A DNA stretch of 11,591 bases, taken from assembly GCA_011620705.1 (NCBI GenBank), contig WOYR01000015.1, forward strand, positions 1-11,591. The letters are read 5' to 3'. The notes below the pieces were generated by a model, which saw only the letters and a list, made by a program, of their open reading frames with translations, was not told the origin of the DNA and made no database searches. Shown here piece after piece: positions 1-7,304 of this stretch. Position 1 is the first letter of the stretch; every line of letters begins with the position of its first letter. Position numbers and translations under genes: made by a program. The DNA comes from Microbacteriaceae bacterium. Lineage in GTDB: Bacteria > Actinomycetota > Actinomycetes > Actinomycetales > Microbacteriaceae.

Positions 1-95
1 AGGATCCGCTGACCCGGTCCGGGCGATCCTATTCCGCGAAGATGAACGCCGCGGCCCGGGTGCGCGCGACCCTCCTGCACGCTGTGCGCCGATGA
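1..95 (+). CDS. Possible 3' end of a gene entering from the left edge
   Basis: Reading from base 3, thirty codons run without interruption to a TGA at 93-95 and end in ...LLHAVRR. About 25 of the 30 codons end in G or C, more than at first or second positions, which is the pattern of real genes in this DNA. The peptide is basic and alanine/arginine-rich, and I recognise no family. The stretch is too short for proof and could be chance. If real, the gene converges on the tRNA-Leu gene, and 96-191 is a spacer in which I see no gene. A weak inverted repeat (ATCCTC/GAGGAT, arms near 153 and 174) lies in that spacer and could end either transcript. Confidence 0.28.
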   Translation, partial: DPLTRSGRSYSAKMNAAARVRATLLHAVRR

Positions 96-191
96 TCTCC
101 CGGCGCCGACGACCACGCGCAGTCGGTGCGTGCCGCTCGCCTCATCCAGCCATCCTCGCGAACGCATATGGGTGAGGATCGTGCGCATCGG

Positions 192-272
192 TGCGGAAGG
201 TGGGACTCGAACCCACACGCCTTTCGGCACAGGAACCTAAATCCTGCGTGTCTACCGTTTCACCACTCCCGC
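192..272 (-). tRNA. tRNA-Leu (anticodon UAG)
   Basis: The minus strand folds into a full class II cloverleaf. The acceptor arms GCGGGAG and CTTCCGC pair (one G-U) and are followed by discriminator A. The D arm contains GGTAGAC. The anticodon stem CAGGA/TCCTG encloses the loop TTTAGGT with anticodon TAG at 239-237. A long variable arm (around TGCCGAAAGGCG) and the T arm GTGGG-TTCGAGT-CCCAC follow. The long variable arm and the anticodon fit leucine tRNA reading CUA, and CUN codons by wobble. The bases after the discriminator are CCG, so CCA is not encoded and must be added enzymatically, as is common in actinobacteria. The gene stands alone, downstream of pepP on the same strand. Confidence 0.97.
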
Positions 273-282
273 GAGCAGCAGA

Positions 283-288
283 AGTCTA
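283..288 (-). promoter_or_regulatory. Candidate -10 box for tRNA-Leu
   Basis: On the minus strand TAGACT (288 to 283) fits the actinobacterial -10 pattern TAnnnT and ends 10 nt before the first base of the mature tRNA. That spacing leaves a very short leader starting near 276. No good -35 box is present at the expected distance: 311-306 reads GGGGTC and is part of the hairpin after pepP. The assignment rests on the -10 box and its position only. Confidence 0.4.
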
Positions 289-305
289 GGGCGGCAGCTT
301 GTTCT

Positions 306-345
306 GACCCCGCATCGGCTGGGGGAGGAGCAGCTGCATGGGGTC
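306..345 (-). terminator. Possible terminator hairpin after pepP
   Basis: Seven bases past the pepP stop the transcript can form GACCCC (345-340) paired with GGGGTC (311-306). An inner helix CAGC/GCTG at 331-334 and 318-321 sits across an internal loop. No U-run follows, so this is not a classical intrinsic terminator, although many actinobacterial terminators lack one. It is the only hairpin in the 79-bp gap between pepP and the tRNA gene and overlaps the -35 region expected for that gene. Confidence 0.35.
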
Positions 346-351
346 GCCCGG

Positions 352-1839
352 TCAGCGGCTGAGGGCCGCCATCCATGTCTCGACGGCCTCGGGCTCGCGG
401 GGGAGGGCCGAGGACAGCACGACCGATGAGGTCTCCGTCACGACGAGGTCATCCTCGATCCGGATGCCGACGCCGCGCAGCTCTTCGGGCACGGTCAGAT
501 CGTTCTCCTGGAAGTAGAGTCCGGGTTCGACGGTGAGCACGTTGCCCGCTGCCAGCTTCCCGGTGAGGTAGGCGCCCTGGGATGCGTGGTTGCAGTCGTG
601 CACGTCCATGCCGAGCATGTGGCCCGCTCGCGAGATGCTCCAACGGCGGTGGTGGAGGGCGGACGGATCCATCGCCTCGTCCACAGATCCCTTGATCAGG
701 CCGAGATCGATGAGCCCTTCGGTGAGCGCGCGGCCGCAGGCATCCTGATACGCCTGGAACGCGACGCCGGCGCGCAGCGTGTCGATCCCGGCCTGCTGGG
801 CGCGGAGCACGATCGAGTAGACGTCGCGCTGCAGGCTCGTGAAGCTGCCCGTGACGGGAAGCGTCCGGGTGAGGTCGGCCGAGTAGAGCGACGGCAGCTC
901 GATCCCCATATCCATCAAGATCAGCTCGCCGTCGTGGAGCGGTCCCGTGTTCGCGGTCCAGTGCAGAGTGGTCGCATGGCTGCCCGCTCCGACGATGGGC
1001 GCATAGGCGGGGCCGTCCCCCTCGACCCGGGAGCGGCGGGAAAAGGTGCCTTCGAGATAGCGTTCGCCGCGCGGATGCGCGCGAGCGGCCTCCCACTCCC
1101 GGACGCAGTCTTCGAAGCCGAGAATCGTCCCATCGACCGCGATCCGGAGCTGGTCGATCTCCCAGTCGTTCTTGATCAGCCGAAGCTCATCGAGGGCGGT
1201 CTTGAGCGCGAGATGCGGCGCGAACTCCGGCCCGACAACGGAGCGCACCAGGGCATCGACGTTCCGGTCGAGTGTCGGGAGCACCCGGATCCGTCGGGCC
1301 CGCTGCGCGGCGCGCATGAAGTCGTCGGCGAACTCGCTCAGCGGCCGGCATTCGATCCCCAGCGCCTCCTGCGTCTCGCGCAGCGTCGGGCGGGGTCCGA
1401 CCCAGAGATCGCCGCGAGCGTCGTTCTGCCAGAACTCGTCATCCGTCCGGCCGGAGGGCGCCGGCAGGTACAGCACCGATCCGGCCTCGCCGCCGGTGGT
1501 GTCGACCAGCAGGACGCTGAAGGGGCCGGTGTTCCCGGTCAGCCAGACGTGGTCCGTGCCGGGCCGGAAGACGTAGTCGGAATCGTTCGAGCGCACATGC
1601 GATTCGCCGCAGGGGATGACCAGCAGTTCGGCAGGGAGAGCCTGCGCCAGCCGGGCGCGCCGCTCGACGGTGTAGGTCACGACCGGGTCATCGCTCGGCA
1701 GCACGGCGGGCGGATCGCCCCATCCCGCGAGCATGAACGCTCCGTTGCCGGGAAGCGGGGCCCGATTGGCAGCGCGGGGCATGTCCCACAGCGGCGCCTC
1801 GACGGCATCCGTCGCGCCGTGCATGTCGATCGTGTTCAT
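352..1839 (-). CDS. pepP: Aminopeptidase P (Xaa-Pro aminopeptidase), M24B family
   Basis: A cytoplasmic metallopeptidase that removes the N-terminal residue from peptides with proline in second position. The 495-residue protein has an aminopeptidase P N-terminal domain (about 55-190, including RSNDSDYVFRPGTDHVWLTGN at 83-103) and a C-terminal creatinase/pita-bread domain (about 225-480). All five metal ligands are present: D310 in LMDMGIE, D322 in ADLTRT, H407 in GHMLGMDVHD, E438 in TVEPGLYF and E462 in GIRIEDD. H293 and H414 fit the usual active-site histidines. Length suits the family. About 50 N-terminal residues before the first domain are not recognised. The ATG overlaps the dppF stop by 4 bp (ATGA) and has an upstream AAAGGA, which fixes the start. 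As last gene of a peptide-transporter operon it probably processes imported peptides. There is no signal peptide. Xaa-Pro dipeptidase is a less likely alternative. Confidence 0.95.
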   Translation of the reverse strand: MNTIDMHGATDAVEAPLWDMPRAANRAPLPGNGAFMLAGWGDPPAVLPSDDPVVTYTVERRARLAQALPAELLVIPCGESHVRSNDSDYVFRPGTDHVWLTGNTGPFSVLLVDTTGGEAGSVLYLPAPSGRTDDEFWQNDARGDLWVGPRPTLRETQEALGIECRPLSEFADDFMRAAQRARRIRVLPTLDRNVDALVRSVVGPEFAPHLALKTALDELRLIKNDWEIDQLRIAVDGTILGFEDCVREWEAARAHPRGERYLEGTFSRRSRVEGDGPAYAPIVGAGSHATTLHWTANTGPLHDGELILMDMGIELPSLYSADLTRTLPVTGSFTSLQRDVYSIVLRAQQAGIDTLRAGVAFQAYQDACGRALTEGLIDLGLIKGSVDEAMDPSALHHRRWSISRAGHMLGMDVHDCNHASQGAYLTGKLAAGNVLTVEPGLYFQENDLTVPEELRGVGIRIEDDLVVTETSSVVLSSALPREPEAVETWMAALSR

Positions 1840-2693
1840 GCTGCCGTCCTTTCGAGGGCGTCGGGGAGCTCGATCGTCCAGGTGGCGCGATCCTCCTCGA
1901 GTGGCGCGACCGGAAGATTTCCGGCGCCGTCCGGTATCGGGATCGCGGCGAGCAGCGCCCGGGTGTACGGGTGGATCGGATCGGCCCAGATCGTCTCGGT
2001 ATGACCGGACTCCACGATCCGGCCGCGGTACATCACCAGGGTGCGGTCGGCGATGCGCCGGACGACCGACAGGTCGTGCGAGATGAAGAGCATCCCGGCG
2101 CCGGCCTCCACGCTCAGTGAGCGCATCAGGGCGGCGACGCTGGTCTGCGTGGACGCGTCCAGTGCCGAGATCGGCTCATCGGCGACGAGCAGCCGCGGAC
2201 GAGCGGCCAGCGCCCGAGCGATCGCAATGCGTTGCTTCTGGCCCCCTGAGAACTCGTAGGCGTAGCGGTTCACGGTCTCCGGGTCGAGGCCGACACGGTC
2301 GAGCCAGTCCGCCGGGTCCGATCCCGCCAGTCCGCGCGCGAGAGCGGCCCGCACGCCGTCCGTGATCTGTTCGCCGACGCGGCGCCTCGGGTTCAGTGAG
2401 GAATCGGGATCCTGAAAGACCATCTGCATCGCGGTCATCTGCGGCGTGCGACGGCGCAATCCGAGCACCGGAACGCTCGCCTCGCCGAGCAGCACCGTTC
2501 CGCCTGCGCGCTTCTCGATCCCGATCACCGCGCGGGCGAGACTCGACTTGCCGCAGCCGCTCTCGCCGACCAGGGCGACGACCTCGCCCGGGCCGATCGC
2601 GAGCGAGACCCCGTCGACCGCGCGCAGCGGTGGCCGCCCCCGGTACTCGACCACCAGGTCGTCCGCCCTGAGCACGGGCGCCGTCCCGGTCAT
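1836..2693 (-). CDS. dppF: Peptide ABC transporter ATP-binding protein, DppF/OppF type
   Basis: One of two ATPases that power uptake by the DppBC permease at the inner face of the membrane. The 285-residue protein carries Walker A GESGCGKS (43-50), Q-loop Q94 in VFQDPDSSLNPRR, signature FSGGQKQR (148-155), Walker B LLVADEP (168-174) and the switch histidine H206 in FISHDLSVV. HPYTRALLAAIP at 241-252 is the C-terminal motif typical of oligopeptide/dipeptide ATPases. The VDGVSLAIGPGE segment and its place after dppD favour the DppF/OppF subunit. The ATG overlaps the dppD stop by 4 bp and follows GGAAGGA at 6 nt, a good ribosome binding site. No key residue is missing. Nickel or other substrates are used by relatives, so peptide specificity is inferred from the operon. 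Confidence 0.93.
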   Translation of the reverse strand: MTGTAPVLRADDLVVEYRGRPPLRAVDGVSLAIGPGEVVALVGESGCGKSSLARAVIGIEKRAGGTVLLGEASVPVLGLRRRTPQMTAMQMVFQDPDSSLNPRRRVGEQITDGVRAALARGLAGSDPADWLDRVGLDPETVNRYAYEFSGGQKQRIAIARALAARPRLLVADEPISALDASTQTSVAALMRSLSVEAGAGMLFISHDLSVVRRIADRTLVMYRGRIVESGHTETIWADPIHPYTRALLAAIPIPDGAGNLPVAPLEEDRATWTIELPDALERTAA

Positions 2694-3523
2694 CGCGGGT
2701 CCTTCCCGGCGGTACCGAGCGATGCGTCCAGCGTCGATCCCGGCAGAGCGGCAAGGAGCGACGCGGTGTACGGGTCCCGCGGCGAGCTGAACAGCTGCTG
2801 CCGGGGTGCCGATTCCACCACGCGACCCGCGCGCATCACGGTGACCTCGTCGGCTACGGCGCTCATCACGCCGAGATCGTGGGTCACCAGCAAGACGCTC
2901 AGGCCGATGTCGTCGACGAGTTCTCGCAGAAGCCGAAGAACGCCGGCCTGCACCGTGACGTCGAGCGCCGTCGTCGGCTCATCCGCGAGCAGGACGTCGG
3001 GCTCGCAGGCCAGTGCGACCGCGATGGCGATGCGCTGGCGCTGGCCACCGGAGAACTGGTGGGGGAACTTCTTCATGGCCGCCGCCGGCTCCGGGACGCG
3101 GACGCGCTCGAGCAGACCGATCGCGCGATCGCGCGCCGCCTGCTTGCCGATGCCGAGGTGAAAGCGCATATGGTCCGTGATCTGCCGCCCGATCGCGATC
3201 TGGGGATGCAGGCTCGTCGACGGATCCTGGAACACCATCGCGACCCGCCGGCCGCGGACGCGACCGAGAATGGAGCGCGGAGCGCCCACGAGCTCGGTAT
3301 CGCCGTCCGCCCCGCGGAGCGCGATGCTCCCCGAAACCGTCATGGATTCCGGCAGCAGGCCGAGCACCGCCAGCGCGGTCATGGTCTTCCCCGACCCGGA
3401 CTCGCCCGCGAGGCCATGGATCCTGCCGTTCTCCAAGGCGAGATCGATGCCGTCGACGATCGGGCGAGGGCCGTCGGGCGTGCGCAGTTCGATGCGCAGC
3501 TGTCGGATGTCGAGGGCGGTCAC
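2690..3523 (-). CDS. dppD: Peptide ABC transporter ATP-binding protein, DppD/OppD type
   Basis: The second ATPase of the transporter. The 277-residue protein has Walker A GESGSGKT (40-47), Q-loop Q99 in MVFQDPSTSLHPQ, signature FSGGQRQR (157-164), Walker B VLLADEP (177-183) with TTALDVTVQ, switch H215 in VTHDLGVM, and a C-terminal DPYTASLLAALP motif (250-261). The frame is open for another 100 codons upstream, but that stretch lies inside dppC out of frame and reads as arginine/proline-rich nonsense. The true start is the GTG at 3523-3521, which overlaps the dppC stop as GTGA and follows GGGGAGG at 9 nt. The protein ends early after PGSTLDASLGTAGKDPR. It lacks the long cysteine-rich tail found in many OppD/DppD proteins, so a C-terminal iron-sulphur motif is absent. 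Confidence 0.93.
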   Translation of the reverse strand: MTALDIRQLRIELRTPDGPRPIVDGIDLALENGRIHGLAGESGSGKTMTALAVLGLLPESMTVSGSIALRGADGDTELVGAPRSILGRVRGRRVAMVFQDPSTSLHPQIAIGRQITDHMRFHLGIGKQAARDRAIGLLERVRVPEPAAAMKKFPHQFSGGQRQRIAIAVALACEPDVLLADEPTTALDVTVQAGVLRLLRELVDDIGLSVLLVTHDLGVMSAVADEVTVMRAGRVVESAPRQQLFSSPRDPYTASLLAALPGSTLDASLGTAGKDPR

Positions 3524-4437
3524 AGCGTCGGACCTCCCCGCCGAAGCGTGTTGGCCTTCGGGTCGAGCGCGTCGCGGAGCGCGTCCCCGACGAAATTGAA
3601 CGCGACGACGATGCTCAGGATGGCCAGGCCCGGGAAGACCCCGAGCCACCAGGCGTCGAAGTTCTGCACCGCGTCGGCCACCATCGACCCCCATTCCGCT
3701 GTCGGCGGCTTCGCCCCGAGGCCGAGGAACGACAGACCGGACAGCAGCAGGATCGCCGTGCCGATGTCGAGGCTCGCCAGCACCAGGATCGGTCCGAGGA
3801 TGTTCGGGGCGATGTCCCGCCACAGCGACCGCAGCGGCGAGAAGCCCAGCAGGCGGCCCGAGATCACATAGTTGGACGAGCGCAGACCGAGCACGAGTCC
3901 GCGGGTGAGGCGGGCGTACGAGGGCCAGGAGACGATGAGGGCGGCGAGCACGGCGTTCAGCAGCGAGGCCCCGAGCGAGGCCGCGATCACCATCGCCAGG
4001 ATCACCGTGGGGAAGGCCATGACCAGATCGGTGATGCGCATCATCAGCTCGTCGACCCAGCCGCCGAAGAATCCCGCGACCGCCCCGATGACGGCGCCGA
4101 TCAGAACCGACAGCACGACGAGCAGCAACGAGAGCGGGATCGTGACGCGTGCGCCGGAGAGCACGCGGGAGAGGACGTCGCGGCCGAGTTCATCCGTGCC
4201 CAGCAGGGTCCCCTGCCCCGGTGGCTGCAGGATGGCGAGGTTCTGAGCGAGCGGATCGTGCGGCTCGATGATGGGGGCGAAGATCGCCACCAGGATCCAC
4301 ACGACCGCGACGAGGGCGCCCGCGATGCCGAGGGGAGCCGACCAGCGGCCGAGCCGCACGCGTGGTCTGCGCCACCTCGGCCGCTTCGCGTCGGTGGGGT
4401 CGAGCTCGTCCGTGGTGATGACCGGTCGCGGCGTCAC
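3520..4437 (-). CDS. dppC: Peptide ABC transporter permease, DppC type
   Basis: An integral membrane subunit that forms the translocation path with DppB. The 305-residue protein opens with a short cytoplasmic segment. TM1 (about 37-56, GIAGALVAVVWILVAIFAPI) and the family hallmark GTDELGRDVLSRVLSGAR (80-97) follow. TM segments lie at about 100-125, 133-155, 157-175, 213-240 and 264-285. The cytoplasmic ATPase-docking loop is YVISGRLLGFSPLRSLWRDIAPN (190-212), where the usual EAA alanines are partly replaced by I-S. The start is GTG at 4437-4435, overlapping the dppB stop as GTGA with GTGAGG 8 nt upstream. A longer open frame to 4701 runs inside dppB and is arginine/proline-rich, so it is not used. 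Confidence 0.94.
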   Translation of the reverse strand: MTPRPVITTDELDPTDAKRPRWRRPRVRLGRWSAPLGIAGALVAVVWILVAIFAPIIEPHDPLAQNLAILQPPGQGTLLGTDELGRDVLSRVLSGARVTIPLSLLLVVLSVLIGAVIGAVAGFFGGWVDELMMRITDLVMAFPTVILAMVIAASLGASLLNAVLAALIVSWPSYARLTRGLVLGLRSSNYVISGRLLGFSPLRSLWRDIAPNILGPILVLASLDIGTAILLLSGLSFLGLGAKPPTAEWGSMVADAVQNFDAWWLGVFPGLAILSIVVAFNFVGDALRDALDPKANTLRRGGPTL

Positions 4438-5519
4438 GAGGCGAGCCTCACCCGCGGGTCGAGCAGGCCGTAGAGCAGGTCGACGATCAGGTTCACGAGG
4501 AGGTACATCACGCCGATCAGCAGGCCCACCCCCATCACGCCCGGCAGGTCGAGATGGGAGGCCGCCTGGTACGCGTAGCTGCCGATCCCGGGCCACGCGA
4601 AGACGGATTCGACGAGCACGGTTCCGCTCAACAGGCTGCCGAAGGCGAGCCCGACCACGGTGAGGATCGGGATGCTCGCCCCTCGCAGCACATAGCTCCA
4701 CACCACCGTTCTGGTGGGCAGCCCCTTCGCCCTCGCCGCCCGGGCATAGTCCTGGTCGAGGATCTCGAGCACTGCCGTGCGCACGAACCGGGTCAGCAGC
4801 CCGACCGTGTACAGCGTCAGAACGAGCACGGGCAGGAAGAGGTGGGACACGGCATCCAGGAAGGTGTCGAGCTGCCCGGCGAACAGCGAATCGATCGTGT
4901 ACAGCCCGGTGATGGTCGGCGGTGCGTTGAAGTCGGAGCTCAAGCGGCCCGATCCCGGCGCGATATGGAGCTGGTAGTAGAAGACGTAGTAGAGCACGAG
5001 GGCGAGCCAGAACGTCGGCACGCTCAGCCCGGCGAGCGAGACCACGCGCAGCACGTGGTCGGTGACCTTGCCCCGGCGGTAGGCGGCGACGGTGCCGAGC
5101 ACGACGCCGATGATGACGCTGAGAACGATCGCGCCGATCGCGATCTCGAGTGTGGCAGGCAGCGCCTGCGCGAGGTCGGACGCGACCGGGTTGTGGGTGA
5201 GCGTCGAGACGCCCAGATTGCCGTGCAGCAGGTTGCCGAGGTAGGTGAAGTACTGGACCACGAGCGGCTGGTCGAGGCCGTACTCGGCACGGAATCGCGC
5301 GGCGATGGCGGGATCCTCCGCCGCGCGCTGCCCGAGGGCCGCTGCGACCGGATCACCCGGCACCAGGTTGGTGAGCACGAAGGTGACCAGGGTCACGCCG
5401 ATGACCAGCAGCAACGAGGTGATGACGCGCCGCAGGGCGTAGCGCAGGAACGGATGAGCGGCCCGGCCCCCTCGCACGGCGGATGCCGCACGAGGGGGCC
5501 GGGCCGCCGGCTCGATCAC
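4434..5519 (-). CDS. dppB: Peptide ABC transporter permease, DppB type (start uncertain)
   Basis: The first permease subunit. From the GTG at 5519 it has 361 residues: TM1 about 32-52, LVPGDPV (52-58), the periplasmic-side segment EYGLDQPLVVQYFTYL, further TM segments, the ATPase-docking loop DYARAARAKGLP (257-268), VESVFAWPGIG (303-313) and DLLYGLLDPRVRL at the end. All are standard for the family. The start is unclear. In-frame candidates that keep TM1 are GTG 5570, TTG 5525, GTG 5519 and GTG 5477, and none has a Shine-Dalgarno sequence, unlike dppC, dppD, dppF and pepP. GTG 5519 lies 14 nt past the stop of the binding-protein gene and fits reinitiation. The first 40 codons overlap a very stable hairpin and encode an arginine/alanine/proline-rich segment that relatives normally lack; they usually begin near FLRYALRRV. 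Confidence 0.88.
   Translation of the reverse strand: MIEPAARPPRAASAVRGGRAAHPFLRYALRRVITSLLLVIGVTLVTFVLTNLVPGDPVAAALGQRAAEDPAIAARFRAEYGLDQPLVVQYFTYLGNLLHGNLGVSTLTHNPVASDLAQALPATLEIAIGAIVLSVIIGVVLGTVAAYRRGKVTDHVLRVVSLAGLSVPTFWLALVLYYVFYYQLHIAPGSGRLSSDFNAPPTITGLYTIDSLFAGQLDTFLDAVSHLFLPVLVLTLYTVGLLTRFVRTAVLEILDQDYARAARAKGLPTRTVVWSYVLRGASIPILTVVGLAFGSLLSGTVLVESVFAWPGIGSYAYQAASHLDLPGVMGVGLLIGVMYLLVNLIVDLLYGLLDPRVRLAS
5458..5507 (-). promoter_or_regulatory. Strong RNA hairpin between the binding-protein gene and dppB
   Basis: On the minus strand GCGGCCCGGCCCCCTCG (5507-5491) pairs perfectly with CGAGGGGGCCGGGCCGC (5474-5458). The 16 nt between them continue the stem with U-G, G-U, C-G, G-C, G-C and C-G pairs and close on the tetraloop AUCC, giving 23 pairs in 50 nt. 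The two wobbles pair only in RNA from the minus strand, the strand of the operon, since the plus-strand copy would have A-C mismatches there. The hairpin begins 26 nt after the upstream stop codon and has no U-run after it. It could cause partial termination, block 3' exonuclease decay of the binding-protein mRNA, or limit dppB translation. The function is inferred. Confidence 0.7.
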
Positions 5520-5533
5520 TGCCAAGGATGGGG

Positions 5534-7120
5534 CTACTTGCTGCCCAGTGCGGCGATGTCGATGGTCCACACCGCGTTGTAGACGACGCCCGTCACGCTC
5601 GACTTCGCGGCGATGTTGTTACCGGGCTGCAGCAGCGGAACGAACGGGCCGGAGGCGTTGAGCGCCTTCTGCAGGTCCTGGAACTGGGTGGCCCGCTCGG
5701 CATCCGTGCCGCCCGCCGCCGCGGCGTCGGCCAGCTTCGAGATGCTCGGGTCCGCCCCCGCCGCCCAGCCGGCGCGGAGGCCGACCACGTTGCCCGGGGT
5801 GAAGACCAGGTAGTCGCTCGGGTCCGGGTAGTCCGGGCCCCAGTACCAGAAGCCGATGGTCTCCTTGCCGTTGCGGTAGGCGTCCAGCTCGGTCGCGACC
5901 GGTGCCGGGGCGAGCGTGATGTTGATGCCCGCGCCCTTCAGCTGCGACTGGATCCGCTGCGCGATCGTCGGGAACTCGATGCCGTTCAGCGTGAGGTCGC
6001 TCGGGAAGTTGAGCGTGACGTCCTCGCCTGCGTAGCCGCTCTTGGCCAGATCGGCCTTGGCCGCGGTCAGGTCGGTGGTCAGCTCATCGGAGGGGTTGAG
6101 CGCGCCGAGGAACATGCTCGGCACCACTCCGGGTGCCTGCGAGGTCCCCTTGCCTGCGATCGAGACGAGGTCCTTGTAGTCGATCGCCTCCTTCACCGCC
6201 TTGACGAAGTCCGGGTTGCTGGTGATCTTCGAGACGGTCGGATCCTGGTTGAGCAGCAGGAACAGCACGTTGGCCGACGGGTCGCTGGTGACCTTGATCG
6301 AGCCGCTCAGCCCGCTCGCCTCGGTGCCAGAGAGATCGAGCGCCACATCGGCGCTCCCGCCCTGCACGTTGATCTTCTGGGTCGCGCCCTGCACGTTCTG
6401 GATGACCACCCGGCCATAGGCGGGATTGTCGCCGTCGTAGTTCGTGTTGGCGGTCAGCACGACCTGCGATGCGAGGTTGAGCGAACTGAGCATGTACGGG
6501 CCGGAGCCGGCCGAGTGCGTGTTGAGGTACTTCTCCGCGGCGTCGCTCTCGGTGGTCGAGCCGCCGTGGGCGGTGACCACCTTCTCGTTGAGGATGCCGA
6601 GCGCCGGGTTCGCGAGGATCGAGGGCAGCGCCGGGGTGGGCGTCGCCGTCGTCAGCACGACGGTCTTCGAGTCCTTCTTGGTCACGGTCACGCCGTCGAG
6701 CAGGAACGAGGGGTTGCCCTTGAGCCCGATCACGCGGTTGAGCGAGAACACCACGTCGTCCGCGGTGAGGTCGCTGCCGTCCGAGAACTTGTGTGCGCCC
6801 TTCAGCGTCAGCGTGAAGGTCTTGGCGTCGTCGGACTCCTTGAGGCTCGCCAGCCCGTCGACGACCTTGGACACGTCTCCGCCCTTGAAGGTGAGGAGCG
6901 TCTCGTAGAGGGCCTTGTCGACCATCTCGCCGGTGGGCTCGTACATACGGCCCGGGTCGGCGGTCTTGAGGTCGAAGGCCTTGTCGATCGTGAGGGTCTT
7001 CGACGTGGACGTCGAGGTCTTGCCGGATGCGCATCCGGCGACCATCAGGGTGAGTGCGACGGCTGCTGCACCGATCACGACTCGTTTCGTGCTGCCGGAC
7101 GATGTGGTGCGGAACACCAT
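5534..7120 (-). CDS. Lipoprotein peptide-binding protein of ABC transporter (SBP family 5)
   Basis: The extracytoplasmic receptor that captures the substrate and delivers it to DppBC. The 528-residue precursor starts with a lipoprotein signal: basic STKR (10-13), hydrophobic core (14-26), lipobox VAGC with lipidated C30, and a serine/threonine-rich linker (31-42). Family 5 marks follow: FTLTLKGAHKFSDGSDLTADDVVFSL (102-127), GSGPYML (205-211), the AIDYKDLV helix (312-319) and YWGPDYPDPSDYL (426-438). Length is normal. The ATG at 7120 is preceded by GGAGGG at 4 nt. An in-frame ATG at 7150 has no comparable site, and the frame further upstream is not needed. First gene of the operon, divergent from the Lrp-type regulator. 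Substrate is not readable from sequence; peptides are inferred from the pepP partner. Confidence 0.94.
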   Translation of the reverse strand: MVFRTTSSGSTKRVVIGAAAVALTLMVAGCASGKTSTSTSKTLTIDKAFDLKTADPGRMYEPTGEMVDKALYETLLTFKGGDVSKVVDGLASLKESDDAKTFTLTLKGAHKFSDGSDLTADDVVFSLNRVIGLKGNPSFLLDGVTVTKKDSKTVVLTTATPTPALPSILANPALGILNEKVVTAHGGSTTESDAAEKYLNTHSAGSGPYMLSSLNLASQVVLTANTNYDGDNPAYGRVVIQNVQGATQKINVQGGSADVALDLSGTEASGLSGSIKVTSDPSANVLFLLLNQDPTVSKITSNPDFVKAVKEAIDYKDLVSIAGKGTSQAPGVVPSMFLGALNPSDELTTDLTAAKADLAKSGYAGEDVTLNFPSDLTLNGIEFPTIAQRIQSQLKGAGINITLAPAPVATELDAYRNGKETIGFWYWGPDYPDPSDYLVFTPGNVVGLRAGWAAGADPSISKLADAAAAGGTDAERATQFQDLQKALNASGPFVPLLQPGNNIAAKSSVTGVVYNAVWTIDIAALGSK

Positions 7121-7124
7121 GAGG

Positions 7125-7130
7125 CCCTCC
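7125..7130 (-). promoter_or_regulatory. Ribosome binding site that fixes the binding-protein start
   Basis: GGAGGG (7130-7125 on the minus strand) lies 4 nt before the ATG at 7120. It is the strongest Shine-Dalgarno match in the region. It selects this ATG over the in-frame ATG at 7150, and the lipoprotein signal then begins at the right distance. Confidence 0.8.
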
Positions 7131-7237
7131 AGGGAGACGGGGTCGGCCATGCCGGGTCCGACCAGAACGGGATGGATTGCAAGAGTCGACCTGCCAGCGC
7201 GTCGAACAACCGTTCGGCGTAGGCATGCCGCTGGACG

Positions 7238-7304
7238 GTGTGGAGAAAGATTGGCACGATCGGAAGCGTTCTTCAGTTCACCACCGAATAGTGTGGACGA
7301 AAGT
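7238..7304 (+). repeat. Imperfect direct repeat in the divergent promoter region
   Basis: GTGTGGAGAAAGA at 7238-7250 and GTGTGGACGAAAGT at 7291-7304 match except for one inserted C near the middle and the last base. Their starts are 53 bp apart, close to five helical turns, so both copies would face the same side of the DNA. Each also resembles a DnaA box with one mismatch (TGTGGAGAA, TGTGGACGA against TGTGGACAA). The position between divergent genes suits a regulator-binding pair, but two short copies could be chance. Confidence 0.35.

Noticed and set aside
1..188. Minus-strand frame from an ATG at 188 open to the left edge
   Set aside because: It uses codons rare in this genome (AGA, ATA, GGA, TCA), shows no motif and has weaker coding bias than the plus-strand frame ending at 95.
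126..362. Plus-strand open frame of 78 codons at the left end
   Set aside because: It runs straight through the tRNA-Leu gene on the other strand and has no RBS or recognisable protein.
586..2004. Long plus-strand open frame (472 codons) opposite pepP and dppF
   Set aside because: It mirrors well-recognised genes, its protein is rich in R, D, G and V without any domain, and such antisense frames are a normal by-product of high GC with strong third-position bias.
5483..7222. Long plus-strand open frame (579 codons) opposite the binding-protein gene
   Set aside because: Repetitive V/R/G/E/H-rich translation with no motif; the opposite strand has a lipoprotein signal and clear family 5 motifs.
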